A stretch of 64,000 nucleotides of DNA, taken from Mycolicibacterium thermoresistibile. Lineage in GTDB: Bacteria > Actinomycetota > Actinomycetes > Mycobacteriales > Mycobacteriaceae. Made by a program: the position numbers and the translations under genes. Positions 10,230 through 19,368 of this stretch are shown here, piece by piece. The stretch lies in the NCBI RefSeq assembly GCF_900187065.1, contig NZ_LT906483.1, forward strand, positions 1,178,001 to 1,242,000, read 5' to 3'. Every line of letters begins with the position of its first letter. Positions within the stretch are counted from its first letter, which is position 1. Under the pieces are notes generated by a model. The model searched no databases, had not been told where the DNA came from, and worked only from the letters and a program-made list of their open reading frames with translations.

Positions 10230-10423
10230 TCGGGGTTCAGGCCCACGATGCAGCCGATGAGACCGAGCAGCAGCGCTACCTTGAGCAGCGCGCCCATCGA
10301 AATGATCACCGCGACAAGAAAAACGATGATCGGGATGGGCCGGGTGAAGCCCTCGGTCCTACTCGGGCTGACGGTGAAGACCGCCTCGAAGGCCCCGGAG
10401 ACGATCAGTATCAGCCACGCCAT
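10223..10423 (-). pseudogene. SugE/SMR multidrug transporter with internal in-frame deletion
   Basis: A 66-residue ORF. The first ~46 residues (MAWLILIVSGAFEAV, EGFTRPIPIIVFLVAVIISM) are the N-terminal helix pair of SugE-type small multidrug resistance proteins. The last ~17 (KVALLLGLIGCIVGL) are the fourth helix and C terminus. SMR proteins are normally about 105 residues with four helices. The central part, with the LPVGTAYAVW-type loop and helix 3, is missing here without loss of frame. The Trp after the conserved Glu14 region is also replaced (EAVF). A drug-exporting dimer is unlikely, so I call it a deletion remnant. Expression as a two-to-three-helix peptide cannot be excluded. Confidence 0.65.
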
Positions 10424-10473
10424 CGGACACCTCCACGGGGCTCAGGCCAGCAACGCGGGTAACGTCGGCAGCG

Positions 10474-11340
10474 ATGTCGTTGACGACGCCCTGGTGCCGG
10501 ACGATGGGGATCGAGGTTCCGATCGTCAACGCGCCGATGGGCGGAACCGCCGGCGCTGAACTGGCCGCCGCGGTGTCGGCAGCCGGTGGGCTGGGGATGA
10601 TCGGGATGGGCAGTTCGGCGACCGCCGCGGTGCTGCGCCGCGAACTGGCCGGGCCGATCACCCGCCCGTTCGGGATCGGCCTGGTGCAGTGGGTCGTCGA
10701 CGCGGAGCCGGAACTGCTCGACGTGGCACTGGCGGCGCGGCCGACGTTGCTGTCGGTGAGTTTCGGCGCCGACTACGGCTGGGTGGAGCGGGCCCATGCC
10801 GAGGGGATCTCCGCCGCCGCCCAGGTCGCCGACGTGGAGTCCGGTGTGCGGGCCCAGGACGCCGGTGTCGACGTCGTGGTGGCCCGCGGCGCCGAGGGCG
10901 GCGGACACGGCGAACCACGCCTCGGGACGCTGCCGCTGCTGACCGAACTGCTCGACCGGTTGACCGTGCCGGTGCTCGCCGCCGGCGGCATCACGTCGGG
11001 GCGGGGACTGGCCGCGGTGCTGGCCGCCGGAGCCGCCGGTGCATGGCTGGGCACCGTCTTCACCGCCTGTGCCGAAGCCCTGACCGCGCCCGATGCGCGG
11101 GCCGCGCTGCTGGCCGCGCCGAGCACCGCGACGACCACCACCCGCGAGTTCGACATCGCCGCCGGATACCGCTGGCCGGCGACGATCCCCGAACGGGTGC
11201 TGACCGATCCGGCCGGCGATCCGACACCGGTGAACGCCGGTCAGGGCGTCGGGATGGTGACGGCCGCACAACCCGCGGCGGCCGTCATCGAGCGGTTGTG
11301 TTCGCGAGCCGAGCAGTTGCTGACCCGCTGGGGTGGCTAA
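10474..11340 (+). CDS. Nitronate monooxygenase / 2-nitropropane dioxygenase family flavoprotein
   Basis: A 288-residue FMN-binding TIM barrel. Family blocks are [20 protein letters not shown] near the N terminus, GGLGMIGMG, the PTLLSVSFG strand, [14 protein letters not shown] (the conserved histidine-containing FMN loop) and [20 protein letters not shown] plus [10 protein letters not shown] for phosphate binding. It probably oxidises nitronates or an unknown flavin substrate. The short form is common in mycobacteria. It is convergent with dacB and overlaps its stop by four bases. Confidence 0.88.
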   Translation: MSLTTPWCRTMGIEVPIVNAPMGGTAGAELAAAVSAAGGLGMIGMGSSATAAVLRRELAGPITRPFGIGLVQWVVDAEPELLDVALAARPTLLSVSFGADYGWVERAHAEGISAAAQVADVESGVRAQDAGVDVVVARGAEGGGHGEPRLGTLPLLTELLDRLTVPVLAAGGITSGRGLAAVLAAGAAGAWLGTVFTACAEALTAPDARAALLAAPSTATTTTREFDIAAGYRWPATIPERVLTDPAGDPTPVNAGQGVGMVTAAQPAAAVIERLCSRAEQLLTRWGG

Positions 11341-12572
11341 CGGTGGCTGCGGCGGTTCATCGACCGGGCCGCCATGATCAGCCCGAACACGATGATGGTG
11401 CCGATCACCGCGACACCGACCCGCACCGGCACCGCGTCGGCCGGCAGCAGGATCGGCGCGGCCGCGGTGTCGGCCTCGCCTGAGGTGTTGATCTTCTGCC
11501 GGGACACCGACGGATCCGGGTCGACCAGCGTGCCCACCCGGGTGCCCGGCGCGGTCGCGAAACCGTAGTCCAACAGCTGTGCCGCCTGCTGCCACGGGGG
11601 AATCGGTTGCCGGGTGCCGCGCAGCAGAACCGCCACCAGACGGCGGCCGTCCCGTTCGGCGGCGCCCACGAAGGTCTGCCCGGCGTCGTCGGTGAAGCCG
11701 GTCTTGCCGCCCAGCGCTCCCGGGTAGTTCATCAGCAGTTGGTTGTCGTTGAGGATCTCGTACGGTGGGCTGCCCTCCCGGCCCGGAAAGTGGTAGCTGC
11801 GGGTCGCGACGATCTGGCTGAACGTCGGGTCCTGCCAGGCGTAGCGGTAGATCAGCGCGATGTCGTAGGCCGATGTGCTCATCCCCGGCCCGTCCAGCCC
11901 TGACGGGCTGGCGGCGCGGGTGTCCTGCGCGCCGAGCTTGGCGGCCAGCGCGTTGAGTTTGTCCAGCGCGACGTCGACCCCGCCCATCTGGTTCGCCAGG
12001 GCGTTGGCCGCGTCGTTACCGGAGTACATCATCAGCCCGTGCAACAGGTCGCGGACCGTGTAGACACCGCCCGGGCCGACGCCGACCTTGGTGCCCTCGA
12101 TCGCCGAATCCTGTGCGGTGCCGTGCACCTGACGGTTGAGCGGCAGTTCGTTGATGGCCGCCATCGCGGTCAGCGCCTTGATCACACTGGCCGGCCGGTG
12201 CCGGCCGTGCGGATCCTTGGCGGCGATGACGTCGCCGGTGTCGAGGTCGGCCACCAGCCACGCCTCCGCCGAGATCTCGGTGGGCAGCGGCGGGGTGCCC
12301 GGGGCGACGATGACTCCGCACCCCGACAGCGCGTCGCCACCGACCGCCGTCGCCGGCACCGGCAGCGGGGCGGGCGGATCCTCACCGGGTTTGGGCACCT
12401 CCGACGCGCTGATCGCCGGTGGGGTGGTCTCCCGGTACGGACACGGGTCACCGGCCTCGGCGACCGGGTCGGCCGCTGCGGTCGGCAGCGACGAGATCGC
12501 CGGCATGGCCAGAACCGCGATTGCTGCACCCACCGCGACCAGGCGGCGCGTCACGCTGGAGAAGATCGCCAT
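11337..12572 (-). CDS. dacB: D-alanyl-D-alanine carboxypeptidase (penicillin-binding protein)
   Basis: Trims the terminal D-Ala of peptidoglycan stem peptides outside the membrane. The 411-residue S11 peptidase has an N-terminal signal sequence (hydrophobic [20 protein letters not shown]), a proline-rich linker, and the three serine-peptidase motifs: SVIK in [16 protein letters not shown] in [11 protein letters not shown] and KTG in [12 protein letters not shown]. It ends with a single membrane anchor ([19 protein letters not shown]) and a basic tail, as expected for a membrane-tethered PBP. It matches M. tuberculosis dacB1 (Rv3330) in architecture and neighbourhood. Confidence 0.95.
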   Translation of the reverse strand: MAIFSSVTRRLVAVGAAIAVLAMPAISSLPTAAADPVAEAGDPCPYRETTPPAISASEVPKPGEDPPAPLPVPATAVGGDALSGCGVIVAPGTPPLPTEISAEAWLVADLDTGDVIAAKDPHGRHRPASVIKALTAMAAINELPLNRQVHGTAQDSAIEGTKVGVGPGGVYTVRDLLHGLMMYSGNDAANALANQMGGVDVALDKLNALAAKLGAQDTRAASPSGLDGPGMSTSAYDIALIYRYAWQDPTFSQIVATRSYHFPGREGSPPYEILNDNQLLMNYPGALGGKTGFTDDAGQTFVGAAERDGRRLVAVLLRGTRQPIPPWQQAAQLLDYGFATAPGTRVGTLVDPDPSVSRQKINTSGEADTAAAPILLPADAVPVRVGVAVIGTIIVFGLIMAARSMNRRSHR

Positions 12573-12669
12573 CGCCTGCGCACGCTAGGCGATGGGTGCC
12601 GATTTTCGACGGAGGCTCGCTGTGACCAGCGAGGCTGTTGTTGCAATTGTGACTTTTTGTGTCCGGCGC

Positions 12670-14025
12670 TCAGACGTGGTTCGGGGCGTCCTTGAGCACC
12701 GTGCGCAGGATGTCGTGCATCGCGTCGAACTCGGCGGGACCGCTGATCAACGGCGGCGCCACCTGCACCACGGTGTCCCCGCGGTTGTCGGCCCGGCAGT
12801 ACAGCCCGGCGTCGAGCAGGGCCCGGTTGAGGTGGGCCACCAGGCGGGCGCTCTCCTCGGCGCTGAACGGTTGTCTGCCCGCTTTGTCCTGCACCAGTTC
12901 CACGGCGAAGAAGTAGCCCTCACCGCGGACGTCGCCGACGATCGGCAACTCGTAGAGCCGTTCCAGGGTGGCCCGCAGCAGCGGGCTGAGAGTGCGGACC
13001 CGGTCGTTGAGACCTTCGCGTTCGAAGATGTCGAGGTTGGCCAGCGCCACCGCCGCCGACACCGGATGGCCGCCGAAGGTGTAGCCGTGCGGGAACACGG
13101 TCTTGCCGTCGGCGAACGGCTCGAACAGCCGGTCGGTGGCGATCATCGCCCCCAGCGGGGCATAGCCCGACGTCAAACCCTTTGCGCAGGTGATGATGTC
13201 GGGTTGATAACCGAAGTCGTCACAGGCGAACATCGACCCGATCCGGCCGAACGCGCAGATCACCTCGTCGGAGATCAGCAGCACGTCGTAGGTGTCGCAG
13301 ATCTCGCGGACCCGTTCGAAGTAACCCGGTGGCGGCGGGATGCAGCCGCCGGCGTTCTGCACCGGCTCGAGCACCACCGCCGCGACGGTGTCGGGCCCCT
13401 CGAACTCGATCGTCTCGGCGATGCGGTCCGCGCAGTACCGGCCGAACGCCTTCTCGTCGTCGCGGTACGGTGCCGGCGCGCGGTAGAAGTTGGTGTTGGG
13501 CACCCGGAAACCGCCCGGCGTCAGCGGTTCGAACGGCGCCTTGAACATCGGCAGGCCGGTGATCGCGAGCGCACCCTGCGGGGTGCCGTGGTAGGCGACC
13601 GCCCGGGACACCACCTTGTGTTTGCCGGGCTTCCCGGTCAGCTTGAAGTACTGCTTGGCCAGCTTCCACGCGCTCTCCACCGCCTCGCCGCCACCGGTGG
13701 TGAAGAACACCCGATTGAGGTCACCGGGGGCGTAATGCGCTATGCGCTCGGCCAATTCGATGGCCGGCGGGGTGGCGTAGGACCACAGCGGGAAATACGC
13801 CAGCTGCCCGGCCTGCCGGGCGGCTGCCTCGGCCAACTCGGCCCGGCCGTGTCCGGCCTGGACCACGAACAGCCCGGACAACCCGTCGAGATACCTGCGG
13901 CCGTGGTCGTCCCAAATCGTGACCCCGTCGCCACGGACGATGATCGGCGGGGTGACGCCCGGCCCGTGCCGGGCGAAATGCCCCCACAGGTGGCGGTCTG
14001 CCTGCGCGGCCCGGTCCGTCGACAT
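12670..14025 (-). CDS. Class III aminotransferase (PLP)
   Basis: A 451-residue fold-type I, class III transaminase. The PLP lysine lies in PDIITCAKGLTSGYAPLG and the cofactor-binding region in FTTGGGEAVESAWKLAKQY. The aspartate contacting the PLP nitrogen is in YDVLLISDEVICAFGR. The family includes omega-amino-acid:pyruvate and acetylornithine-type transaminases. The substrate is unknown, and most mycobacterial copies are annotated simply as aspartate aminotransferase family. It is divergent from sigJ, with 52 bases between the starts, and lies next to dacB as in M. tuberculosis (Rv3329). Confidence 0.93.
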   Translation of the reverse strand: MSTDRAAQADRHLWGHFARHGPGVTPPIIVRGDGVTIWDDHGRRYLDGLSGLFVVQAGHGRAELAEAAARQAGQLAYFPLWSYATPPAIELAERIAHYAPGDLNRVFFTTGGGEAVESAWKLAKQYFKLTGKPGKHKVVSRAVAYHGTPQGALAITGLPMFKAPFEPLTPGGFRVPNTNFYRAPAPYRDDEKAFGRYCADRIAETIEFEGPDTVAAVVLEPVQNAGGCIPPPPGYFERVREICDTYDVLLISDEVICAFGRIGSMFACDDFGYQPDIITCAKGLTSGYAPLGAMIATDRLFEPFADGKTVFPHGYTFGGHPVSAAVALANLDIFEREGLNDRVRTLSPLLRATLERLYELPIVGDVRGEGYFFAVELVQDKAGRQPFSAEESARLVAHLNRALLDAGLYCRADNRGDTVVQVAPPLISGPAEFDAMHDILRTVLKDAPNHV

Positions 14026-14077
14026 GTTCCCGATTGTGCCCGGGTGGGCCGGTGCCGGCAGCGTCTACGCTGATGTC

Positions 14078-15046
14078 ATGACCGCGAGCACGCGGGTCGA
14101 CGAGTTCGAAGCACTGCGTCCGCACCTGATGGCGGTGGCCTACCGACTGCTGGGCACGGTCGCCGACGCCGAGGACGTCGTGCAGGACGCCTGGTTGCGG
14201 TGGCAGGGCCAGGATCAGGACATCAATGATCTGCGCGCCTGGCTGACCACGGTGGTCAGCAGGCTGGCCCTGGATCGGCTGCGGTCGGCGGCGCATCGGC
14301 GGGAAACCTATGTGGGGCCGTGGTTGCCCGAACCGGTCGTCACCGACGTCGGGATGGGCGACCCGTTGGCCGCGGTGGTGGCCGACGAGGACGCACGGTT
14401 CGCCGCCATGCTGGTGCTGGAGCGGCTCACCCCGGATCAGCGGGTGGCGTTCGTGCTGCACGACGGGTTCGGGGTGCCGTTCGGGGAGATCGCCGACGTG
14501 CTCGGGGTGAGCGCCGCGGCGGCACGCCAACTGGCGTCCCGCGCGCGGCGCGTCATCGCCCGCAACCCGGCGCCCCCACCCGATCCCCGCCACGACGAGG
14601 TGGTCGGATCGCTGCTGGCCGCCATGGCCGCCGGCGACATGACGGCGGTGGTGGACCTGCTGCACCCCGACGTCACCCTCGTCGGGGATGCCGACGGCAG
14701 GACCAGCACCGCGCTGCGTCCGGTCACCGGCGCCGACAAGGTGGCCCGCTTCCTGTTCGGCCTGGCCCGCCGCTACGGCCCGAACTGGTTGGCCTCCAGC
14801 CGGTTGGCCCTGGTCAACGGGGAGCTCGGGGCGTACAGCGTCGGCTCGCAGGACGGCTCGGAGCGGACCCCCGGCGAATACTGGCCGGCTCAGCCCCGGG
14901 TGATCGCCGTGACCGTGCGCGACGGCAAGGTCGCCGCGCTGTGGGACATCGCCAACCCGGACAAGTTCACCGGCTCCCCGCTGGGCCGCCGGCCGGCTGG
15001 TCCGACCGCGCCGCCCACGGAATCCGGCACGCATCACCGGAGCTGA
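14078..15046 (+). CDS. sigJ: ECF41-type RNA polymerase sigma factor
   Basis: A 322-residue extracytoplasmic-function sigma factor. Region 2 is FEALRPHLMAVAYRLLGTVADAEDVVQDAWLRW. Region 4 is LTPDQRVAFVLHDGFGVPFGEIADVLGVSAAAARQLASRARR. A C-terminal SnoaL-like extension of about 130 residues follows (LLAAMAAGDMTAVVDLLHPDVTLVGDADG), which marks group ECF41 and SigJ. In that group the extension replaces an anti-sigma factor. The start at 14078 is chosen because it opens directly on region 2; the longer open frame adds 53 poorly coding codons. The convergent neighbour is a carboxymuconolactone-decarboxylase-family gene, the partner typical of ECF41 loci. Confidence 0.92.
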   Translation: MTASTRVDEFEALRPHLMAVAYRLLGTVADAEDVVQDAWLRWQGQDQDINDLRAWLTTVVSRLALDRLRSAAHRRETYVGPWLPEPVVTDVGMGDPLAAVVADEDARFAAMLVLERLTPDQRVAFVLHDGFGVPFGEIADVLGVSAAAARQLASRARRVIARNPAPPPDPRHDEVVGSLLAAMAAGDMTAVVDLLHPDVTLVGDADGRTSTALRPVTGADKVARFLFGLARRYGPNWLASSRLALVNGELGAYSVGSQDGSERTPGEYWPAQPRVIAVTVRDGKVAALWDIANPDKFTGSPLGRRPAGPTAPPTESGTHHRS

Positions 15047-15590
15047 AGCCCTGTTCGGTGATGCCCAGGGCGGTGTTGATCCGGGCGCGCATGTTCTCCA
15101 CGCCGATCTGGGTGGTCAACTCGATCACCCCGGCATCGCCGAACCGGCGGCGCAGATCGGCCACCTGCTCGTCGGTCACCGTGTGCGGATCGGTCGTCAT
15201 CGCGTCGGCATAGGCGATGGCGGCCCGTTCGTCGTCATCGAAGAGGTCCGAGGTGGCGTAATCGTCGATGCGGCTGAGCTTCTCGATGTTCAGGCCGTCG
15301 AGGCGAGCGAGCATCGCGCCGAAGTCCACGCACCATGAGCAGCCGATCTTGCGGGCCGTCCAGTACACCGCGAGTTCCCGCACGTTGGCGGGCAACCTGC
15401 TGGACGTCTTCTCCAGCAGGGTCTCGTGCACCGCGCTGCTCAACAGCAGGCCGGGGTGGTGCGCCGCCACCGTGAACGGTTCGGGCACCTCGCCGAAGCG
15501 GCGCCTGGCGTACCGGTACATCAGCCGCACCCACCAGGGGGCACGTTCGGGGGAGAGGGGTTCGATTCGGGTTTTCTGGTTCTCGCTCAT
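14967..15590 (-). CDS. Carboxymuconolactone decarboxylase / AhpD-like family protein
   Basis: A 207-residue alpha-helical AhpD-fold protein. The redox pair is in ARKIGCSWCVDFGAML, preceded by RLPANVRELAVYW. The position where AhpD has a His after CxxC carries Asp here. It may be a small peroxidase or disulfide reductase. ATG at 15590 is chosen because the conserved part (MSENQKTRIEPLSPERAPWW) begins there, while the frame continues upstream without coding character. The 3' end overlaps the sigma factor gene by 80 bases on the opposite strand. Genes of this family are the usual targets or partners of ECF41 sigma factors, so regulation by the neighbour is likely. Confidence 0.87.
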   Translation of the reverse strand: MSENQKTRIEPLSPERAPWWVRLMYRYARRRFGEVPEPFTVAAHHPGLLLSSAVHETLLEKTSSRLPANVRELAVYWTARKIGCSWCVDFGAMLARLDGLNIEKLSRIDDYATSDLFDDDERAAIAYADAMTTDPHTVTDEQVADLRRRFGDAGVIELTTQIGVENMRARINTALGITEQGFSSGDACRIPWAARSDQPAGGPAGSR

Positions 15591-15731
15591 ACCTGTGAGA
15601 CGAGGCGGTCCGGGAAAATGTGACGGCCGACGTGAGAGGGCACGACGAGGAACCTCGGCTGGATCGAGAGGCCGGCGTGCGGTGCGACGGCATCCCGTCC
15701 TGGGGTGTCCCGGGTGAAGTGCCCGAAGTGA

Positions 15732-15770
15732 AGAAGATCGCGAAGTTCTCGGCGAACTTCGCGATCTTCT
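15732..15770 (-). terminator. Strong hairpin downstream of sdhB
   Basis: A perfect 17-bp inverted repeat (AGAAGATCGCGAAGTTC and its complement) surrounds a five-base loop, 18 bases after the sdhB stop. The succeeding minus-strand bases are TCACTTCGG, so there is only a weak T-run. Mycobacterial terminators often lack a U-tract. It probably ends the sdhCDAB transcript and insulates the gene at 15590. The remaining 15591-15731 stretch shows no gene. Confidence 0.75.
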
Positions 15771-15787
15771 GCACGCTCGGCGAAAGG

Positions 15788-16576
15788 TCAGCGGGCGAAC
15801 ATCAGCGCGCGCTTGACCTCCTGGATGGCCTTGGTCACCTGGATGCCGCGCGGGCACGACTCGGTGCAGTTGAACGTGGTGCGGCAGCGCCACACCCCGT
15901 CGACCTCGTTGAGGATGTCGAGCCGCTCACCGGCCGCCTCATCGCGGCTGTCGAAGATGAACCGGTGCGCGTTGACGATCGCGGCCGGCCCGAAGTACGA
16001 GCCCTCCGTCCAGTACACCGGGCAGCTCGTGGTGCAGCAGGCGCACAGGATGCACTTGGTGGTGTCGTCGTAGCGGGCGCGGTCCTGCGGGCTCTGCAGA
16101 CGTTCCCGGGTGGGCGGGTTGCCGCTGGTGACCAGGAACGGCTTGACCGCGCGGTAGGCGTCGAAGAACGGCTCCATGTCGACGACGAGGTCCTTCTCCA
16201 CGGGCAGGCCGCGGATCGGCTCGACGGTGACGGTCAGCTCCTTCTTCGGGTTCTTCGGCAGCAGGTCGCGCATCAGCACCTTGCAGGCCAGCCGGTTGAC
16301 GCCGTTGACCCGCATCGCGTCCGAACCGCACACACCGTGGGCACACGACCGCCGGAACGTCAGGGTGCCGTCGAGGTACCACTTGACGTAGTGCAGCAGG
16401 TTCAGCAGCCGGTCGGTCGGCAGCGTCGGAACCCGGAAACTCTGGAAGCCGGCGGCGTCCGGGTTCTCCGGGTTGAACCGGGCGATCTTCAACGTCACCA
16501 TCACCGCGCCCTCGGGTACCGGAGGCAGCGGGGCGTCGGTCGTGGCCGGCTTGTCGATGTCAGGAGTAATGGTCAT
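15788..16576 (-). CDS. sdhB: Succinate dehydrogenase iron-sulfur subunit
   Basis: Passes electrons from SdhA to the quinone site. The 262-residue protein has the [2Fe-2S] ligands in CAHGVCGSDAMRVNG...LACKVL, the [4Fe-4S] ligands in CILCACCTTSCPV and the third-cluster ligands in FNCTESCPRGI. The start overlaps the sdhA stop by one base. It is the last gene of sdhC-sdhD-sdhA-sdhB, and a strong hairpin follows. Confidence 0.97.
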   Translation of the reverse strand: MTITPDIDKPATTDAPLPPVPEGAVMVTLKIARFNPENPDAAGFQSFRVPTLPTDRLLNLLHYVKWYLDGTLTFRRSCAHGVCGSDAMRVNGVNRLACKVLMRDLLPKNPKKELTVTVEPIRGLPVEKDLVVDMEPFFDAYRAVKPFLVTSGNPPTRERLQSPQDRARYDDTTKCILCACCTTSCPVYWTEGSYFGPAAIVNAHRFIFDSRDEAAGERLDILNEVDGVWRCRTTFNCTESCPRGIQVTKAIQEVKRALMFAR

Positions 16577-18330
16577 CAGTACTTCCGCTCCATCGGCTCG
16601 TAGCGGGTCTGCACCACCGGCTTGTAGTCCAGCCTGATGTCGCTGAGCAGTTCAGTGCCCTGCTTGTAGGCCATGGTGTGGCGCATGTAGTTGGTGTCGT
16701 CGCGGTTCGGGTAGTCCTCCCGGGCATGCCCGCCGCGGGTCTCCTTGCGGTTGAGCGCACCGACGACGGTGACTTCCGCCAGCTCCAGCAGGAAGCCCAG
16801 CTCGATCGCCTCGAGCAGATCGCTGTTGTAGCGTTTGCCCTTGTCCTGCACGGTGATCCGGGAGTAGCGCTCCTTGAGCCGATGGATGTCGGACAGCGCC
16901 GTCTTGAGGGTCTCCTCGGTGCGGAACACCGCGGCGTTGTTGTCCATCGTCTGCTGCAGCGCGCCGCGGATGTCGGCGACGCGCTCATGGCCGTGCTCGG
17001 ACAGGATGTGGGCGATCCACTCGGTCACCATGCCCGCCGGGTTGTCCGGCAGCGGCACGAAGTCGTGGTTCTGCGCGTAGTCGGCGGCGGCCAGGCCCGC
17101 CCGGCGGCCGAACACGTTGATGTCCAGCAGCGAGTTGGTGCCCAGCCGGTTGGCGCCGTGCACCGACACACAGGCGCACTCGCCGGCGGCGTACAGGCCC
17201 GGCACGATCGTGGTGTTGTCGGCCAGCACCTGCCCGTGCACGGTCGTCGGGATGCCGCCCATCAGGTAGTGGCAGGTCGGATAGACCGGCACCAGTTCGG
17301 TGACCGGGTCGACGCCGAGGTAGGTGCGGGCGAACTCGGTGATGTCGGGCAGTTTGGCTTCCAGCACGTCCTCGCCGAGGTGGCGGACGTCGATGTAGAC
17401 GTAGTCCTTGTTCGGTCCGGCGCCGCGGCCCTCGAGCACCTCGAGCACCATCGACCGGGCCACGATGTCGCGCGGCGCGAGGTCGACGATGGTGGGGGCG
17501 TAGCGTTCCATGAACCGCTCGCCCTCGCCGTTGAGCAGCCGGCCACCCTCGCCGCGGACCGCCTCGGAGATCAGGATGCCGAGCCCGGCCAGGCCGGTCG
17601 GGTGGAACTGGTGGAACTCCATGTCCTCCAGCGGCAGTCCCTTGCGGAAGACGATGCCCAGCCCGTCGCCGGTCAGCGTGTGGGCGTTGGACGTGGTCTT
17701 GTACATCCGCCCGGAGCCGCCGGTGGCGAACACGATCGCCTTGGCGTGGAAGACGTGGATGTCACCGGTCGCCAGCTCGTAGGCGATCACCCCGGTGGCC
17801 ACCCGCCCGCTGGGGGTCTCGGTCATCGCGAGGTCCAGCGCGTAGAACTCGTTGAAGAACTGCACGTCGTGCTTGACGCAGTTCTGGTACAGCGTCTGCA
17901 GGATCATGTGGCCGGTGCGGTCCGCGGCGTAGCAGGCCCGGCGCACCGGCGCCTTGCCGTGGTCGCGGGTGTGCCCACCGAACCGGCGCTGGTCGATCTT
18001 GCCCTCGGGGGTGCGGTTGAACGGCATCCCCATCTTCTCGAGGTCGAGCACCGCGTCGATGGCCTCGCGGCACATGATCTCCACCGCGTCCTGGTCGGCG
18101 AGGTAGTCACCGCCCTTGACGGTGTCGAACGCGTGCCACTCCCAGTTGTCTTCCTCGACGTTGGCCAGTGCGGCGCACATGCCGCCCTGGGCCGCCCCGG
18201 TGTGGCTGCGGGTCGGATACACCTTGGTCAAGACGGCGGTGCGGACCCGTGGTCCGGCCTCGACCGCTGCGCGCATACCGGCACCGCCGGCGCCGACGAT
18301 GACGACGTCGTAGCGATGTTCCTGAATCAT
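16576..18330 (-). CDS. sdhA: Succinate dehydrogenase flavoprotein subunit
   Basis: Oxidises succinate to fumarate. The 584-residue protein opens with the FAD dinucleotide fold VVIVGAGGAGMRAAVEAG. The covalent-FAD histidine lies in RSHTGAAQGGMCAAL. The catalytic-site segments are QFHPTGLAG and YPTCHYLMGGIPT, followed by ANRLGTNSLLDINVFGRRAG. The C terminus ends in the usual PMERKY. It is the third gene of the operon, 16 bases after sdhD. Class and order match the mycobacterial Sdh2 complex (Rv3316-Rv3319 in M. tuberculosis). Confidence 0.97.
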   Translation of the reverse strand: MIQEHRYDVVIVGAGGAGMRAAVEAGPRVRTAVLTKVYPTRSHTGAAQGGMCAALANVEEDNWEWHAFDTVKGGDYLADQDAVEIMCREAIDAVLDLEKMGMPFNRTPEGKIDQRRFGGHTRDHGKAPVRRACYAADRTGHMILQTLYQNCVKHDVQFFNEFYALDLAMTETPSGRVATGVIAYELATGDIHVFHAKAIVFATGGSGRMYKTTSNAHTLTGDGLGIVFRKGLPLEDMEFHQFHPTGLAGLGILISEAVRGEGGRLLNGEGERFMERYAPTIVDLAPRDIVARSMVLEVLEGRGAGPNKDYVYIDVRHLGEDVLEAKLPDITEFARTYLGVDPVTELVPVYPTCHYLMGGIPTTVHGQVLADNTTIVPGLYAAGECACVSVHGANRLGTNSLLDINVFGRRAGLAAADYAQNHDFVPLPDNPAGMVTEWIAHILSEHGHERVADIRGALQQTMDNNAAVFRTEETLKTALSDIHRLKERYSRITVQDKGKRYNSDLLEAIELGFLLELAEVTVVGALNRKETRGGHAREDYPNRDDTNYMRHTMAYKQGTELLSDIRLDYKPVVQTRYEPMERKY

Positions 18331-18346
18331 GTTGACAAGCTCCCCG

Positions 18347-18808
18347 TCACGAGATGTTCGCGTCGAACGTCAGCAGCACGTAGGTGCCCAGCACCAACGT
18401 GAACACGATCGACAGCGCCAGTAGCGCATTCAGCCAGAACCGGGTGGAATCCTTCCGCGCGTAGTCCGCGATGATGGTGCGCATCCCGTTGCCGCCGTGC
18501 AGCTGGGCCAGCCACAGCAGCAGCAGATCCCAGATCTGCCAGAACGGCGACTGCCAGCGCTCGGCGACGTAATTGAAGTCGATGCGGTACACCCCGTTCT
18601 CCCACATCAGCATGATGAACAGGTGTCCCAGGGCGAGGAACACCAGCACGATGCCGGAGAACCGCATGAACAGCCATGCGTACTTCTCGAAGTTCGGCAT
18701 GCCGCCGCGGCGCCGCGGCGCGCGCGGGTTGTCCAGCGCGGCGGGCCGGTCGTGGCTGGTTTCCAGCACGGGGGCCGGGGGACGTTGAGCAGGAACTGAC
18801 GCGGTCAC
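18347..18808 (-). CDS. sdhD: Succinate dehydrogenase membrane anchor subunit SdhD
   Basis: A 153-residue membrane subunit with three hydrophobic helices (FMRFSGIVLVFLALGHLFIML, WDLLLLWLAQLHGG, LLALSIVFTLVLGTYVLLTF). The LGHLFIM histidine is a candidate heme ligand and NGMRTIIADY precedes helix 3. I set the start at the GTG whose GTGA overlaps the sdhC stop by four bases; the frame stays open further upstream only as a shadow of sdhC. The first 40 residues are proline/arginine-rich and cytoplasmic. Confidence 0.9.
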   Translation of the reverse strand: MTASVPAQRPPAPVLETSHDRPAALDNPRAPRRRGGMPNFEKYAWLFMRFSGIVLVFLALGHLFIMLMWENGVYRIDFNYVAERWQSPFWQIWDLLLLWLAQLHGGNGMRTIIADYARKDSTRFWLNALLALSIVFTLVLGTYVLLTFDANIS

Positions 18809-19224
18809 AGGAATCGCTCCGCCATGTGCATACCAATCATTCCAACCGCCGCGATGAGCACGGCAATGAAGATCGCGGCCACGACCCACAGCATCTGACG
18901 CTGATAGCGCGGCCCCTCCGACCAGAAATCGATCAGGATGACCCGGACGCCGTTGAGCGCATGGAACAGCACCGCGGCGACCAGGCCGATCTCCATGAGG
19001 CCGACGATCGGGGTCTTGTAGGTCTCGATGACCGCGTTGTAGGCCTCCGGGCTGACCCGCACCAGGGCGGTGTCGAGCACGTGGACAAACAGGAAGAAGA
19101 AGATGGTGGCACCAGTGATGCGGTGCAACACCCACGACCACATACCGGGGTCGCCACGGTAGAGCGTGCGCCGGGCCGACGGTCGAGCTCGTGTCGGCAC
19201 CGGGGTGCTCGTCTCAGTACTCAC
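18805..19224 (-). CDS. sdhC: Succinate dehydrogenase cytochrome b556 subunit SdhC
   Basis: A 139-residue membrane subunit that starts the sdhCDAB operon. It has the signature HRITGATIFFFLFVHVLDTAL with the conserved His-Arg-x-Thr-Gly, and FHALNGVRVILID before the last helix. Three transmembrane segments are visible. I choose the GTG at 19224 because a GGAGG sequence lies five bases upstream of it. An in-frame ATG six codons earlier (19242) would place that GGAGG inside the gene. Confidence 0.9.
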   Translation of the reverse strand: MSTETSTPVPTRARPSARRTLYRGDPGMWSWVLHRITGATIFFFLFVHVLDTALVRVSPEAYNAVIETYKTPIVGLMEIGLVAAVLFHALNGVRVILIDFWSEGPRYQRQMLWVVAAIFIAVLIAAVGMIGMHMAERFL

Positions 19225-19368
19225 TTGGACCTCCAACGCCATCTGCGGAGCCGGGTCGCGTAGGTGACCTGAGCGGCTGGTCCGCGCCCGAACCCCCGGG
19301 CGACTTTAGACCTCTTGACGCGAAGTAACGAACTACGGTGGGGGCGTATGACGCTGGCAGCGGCGAAA

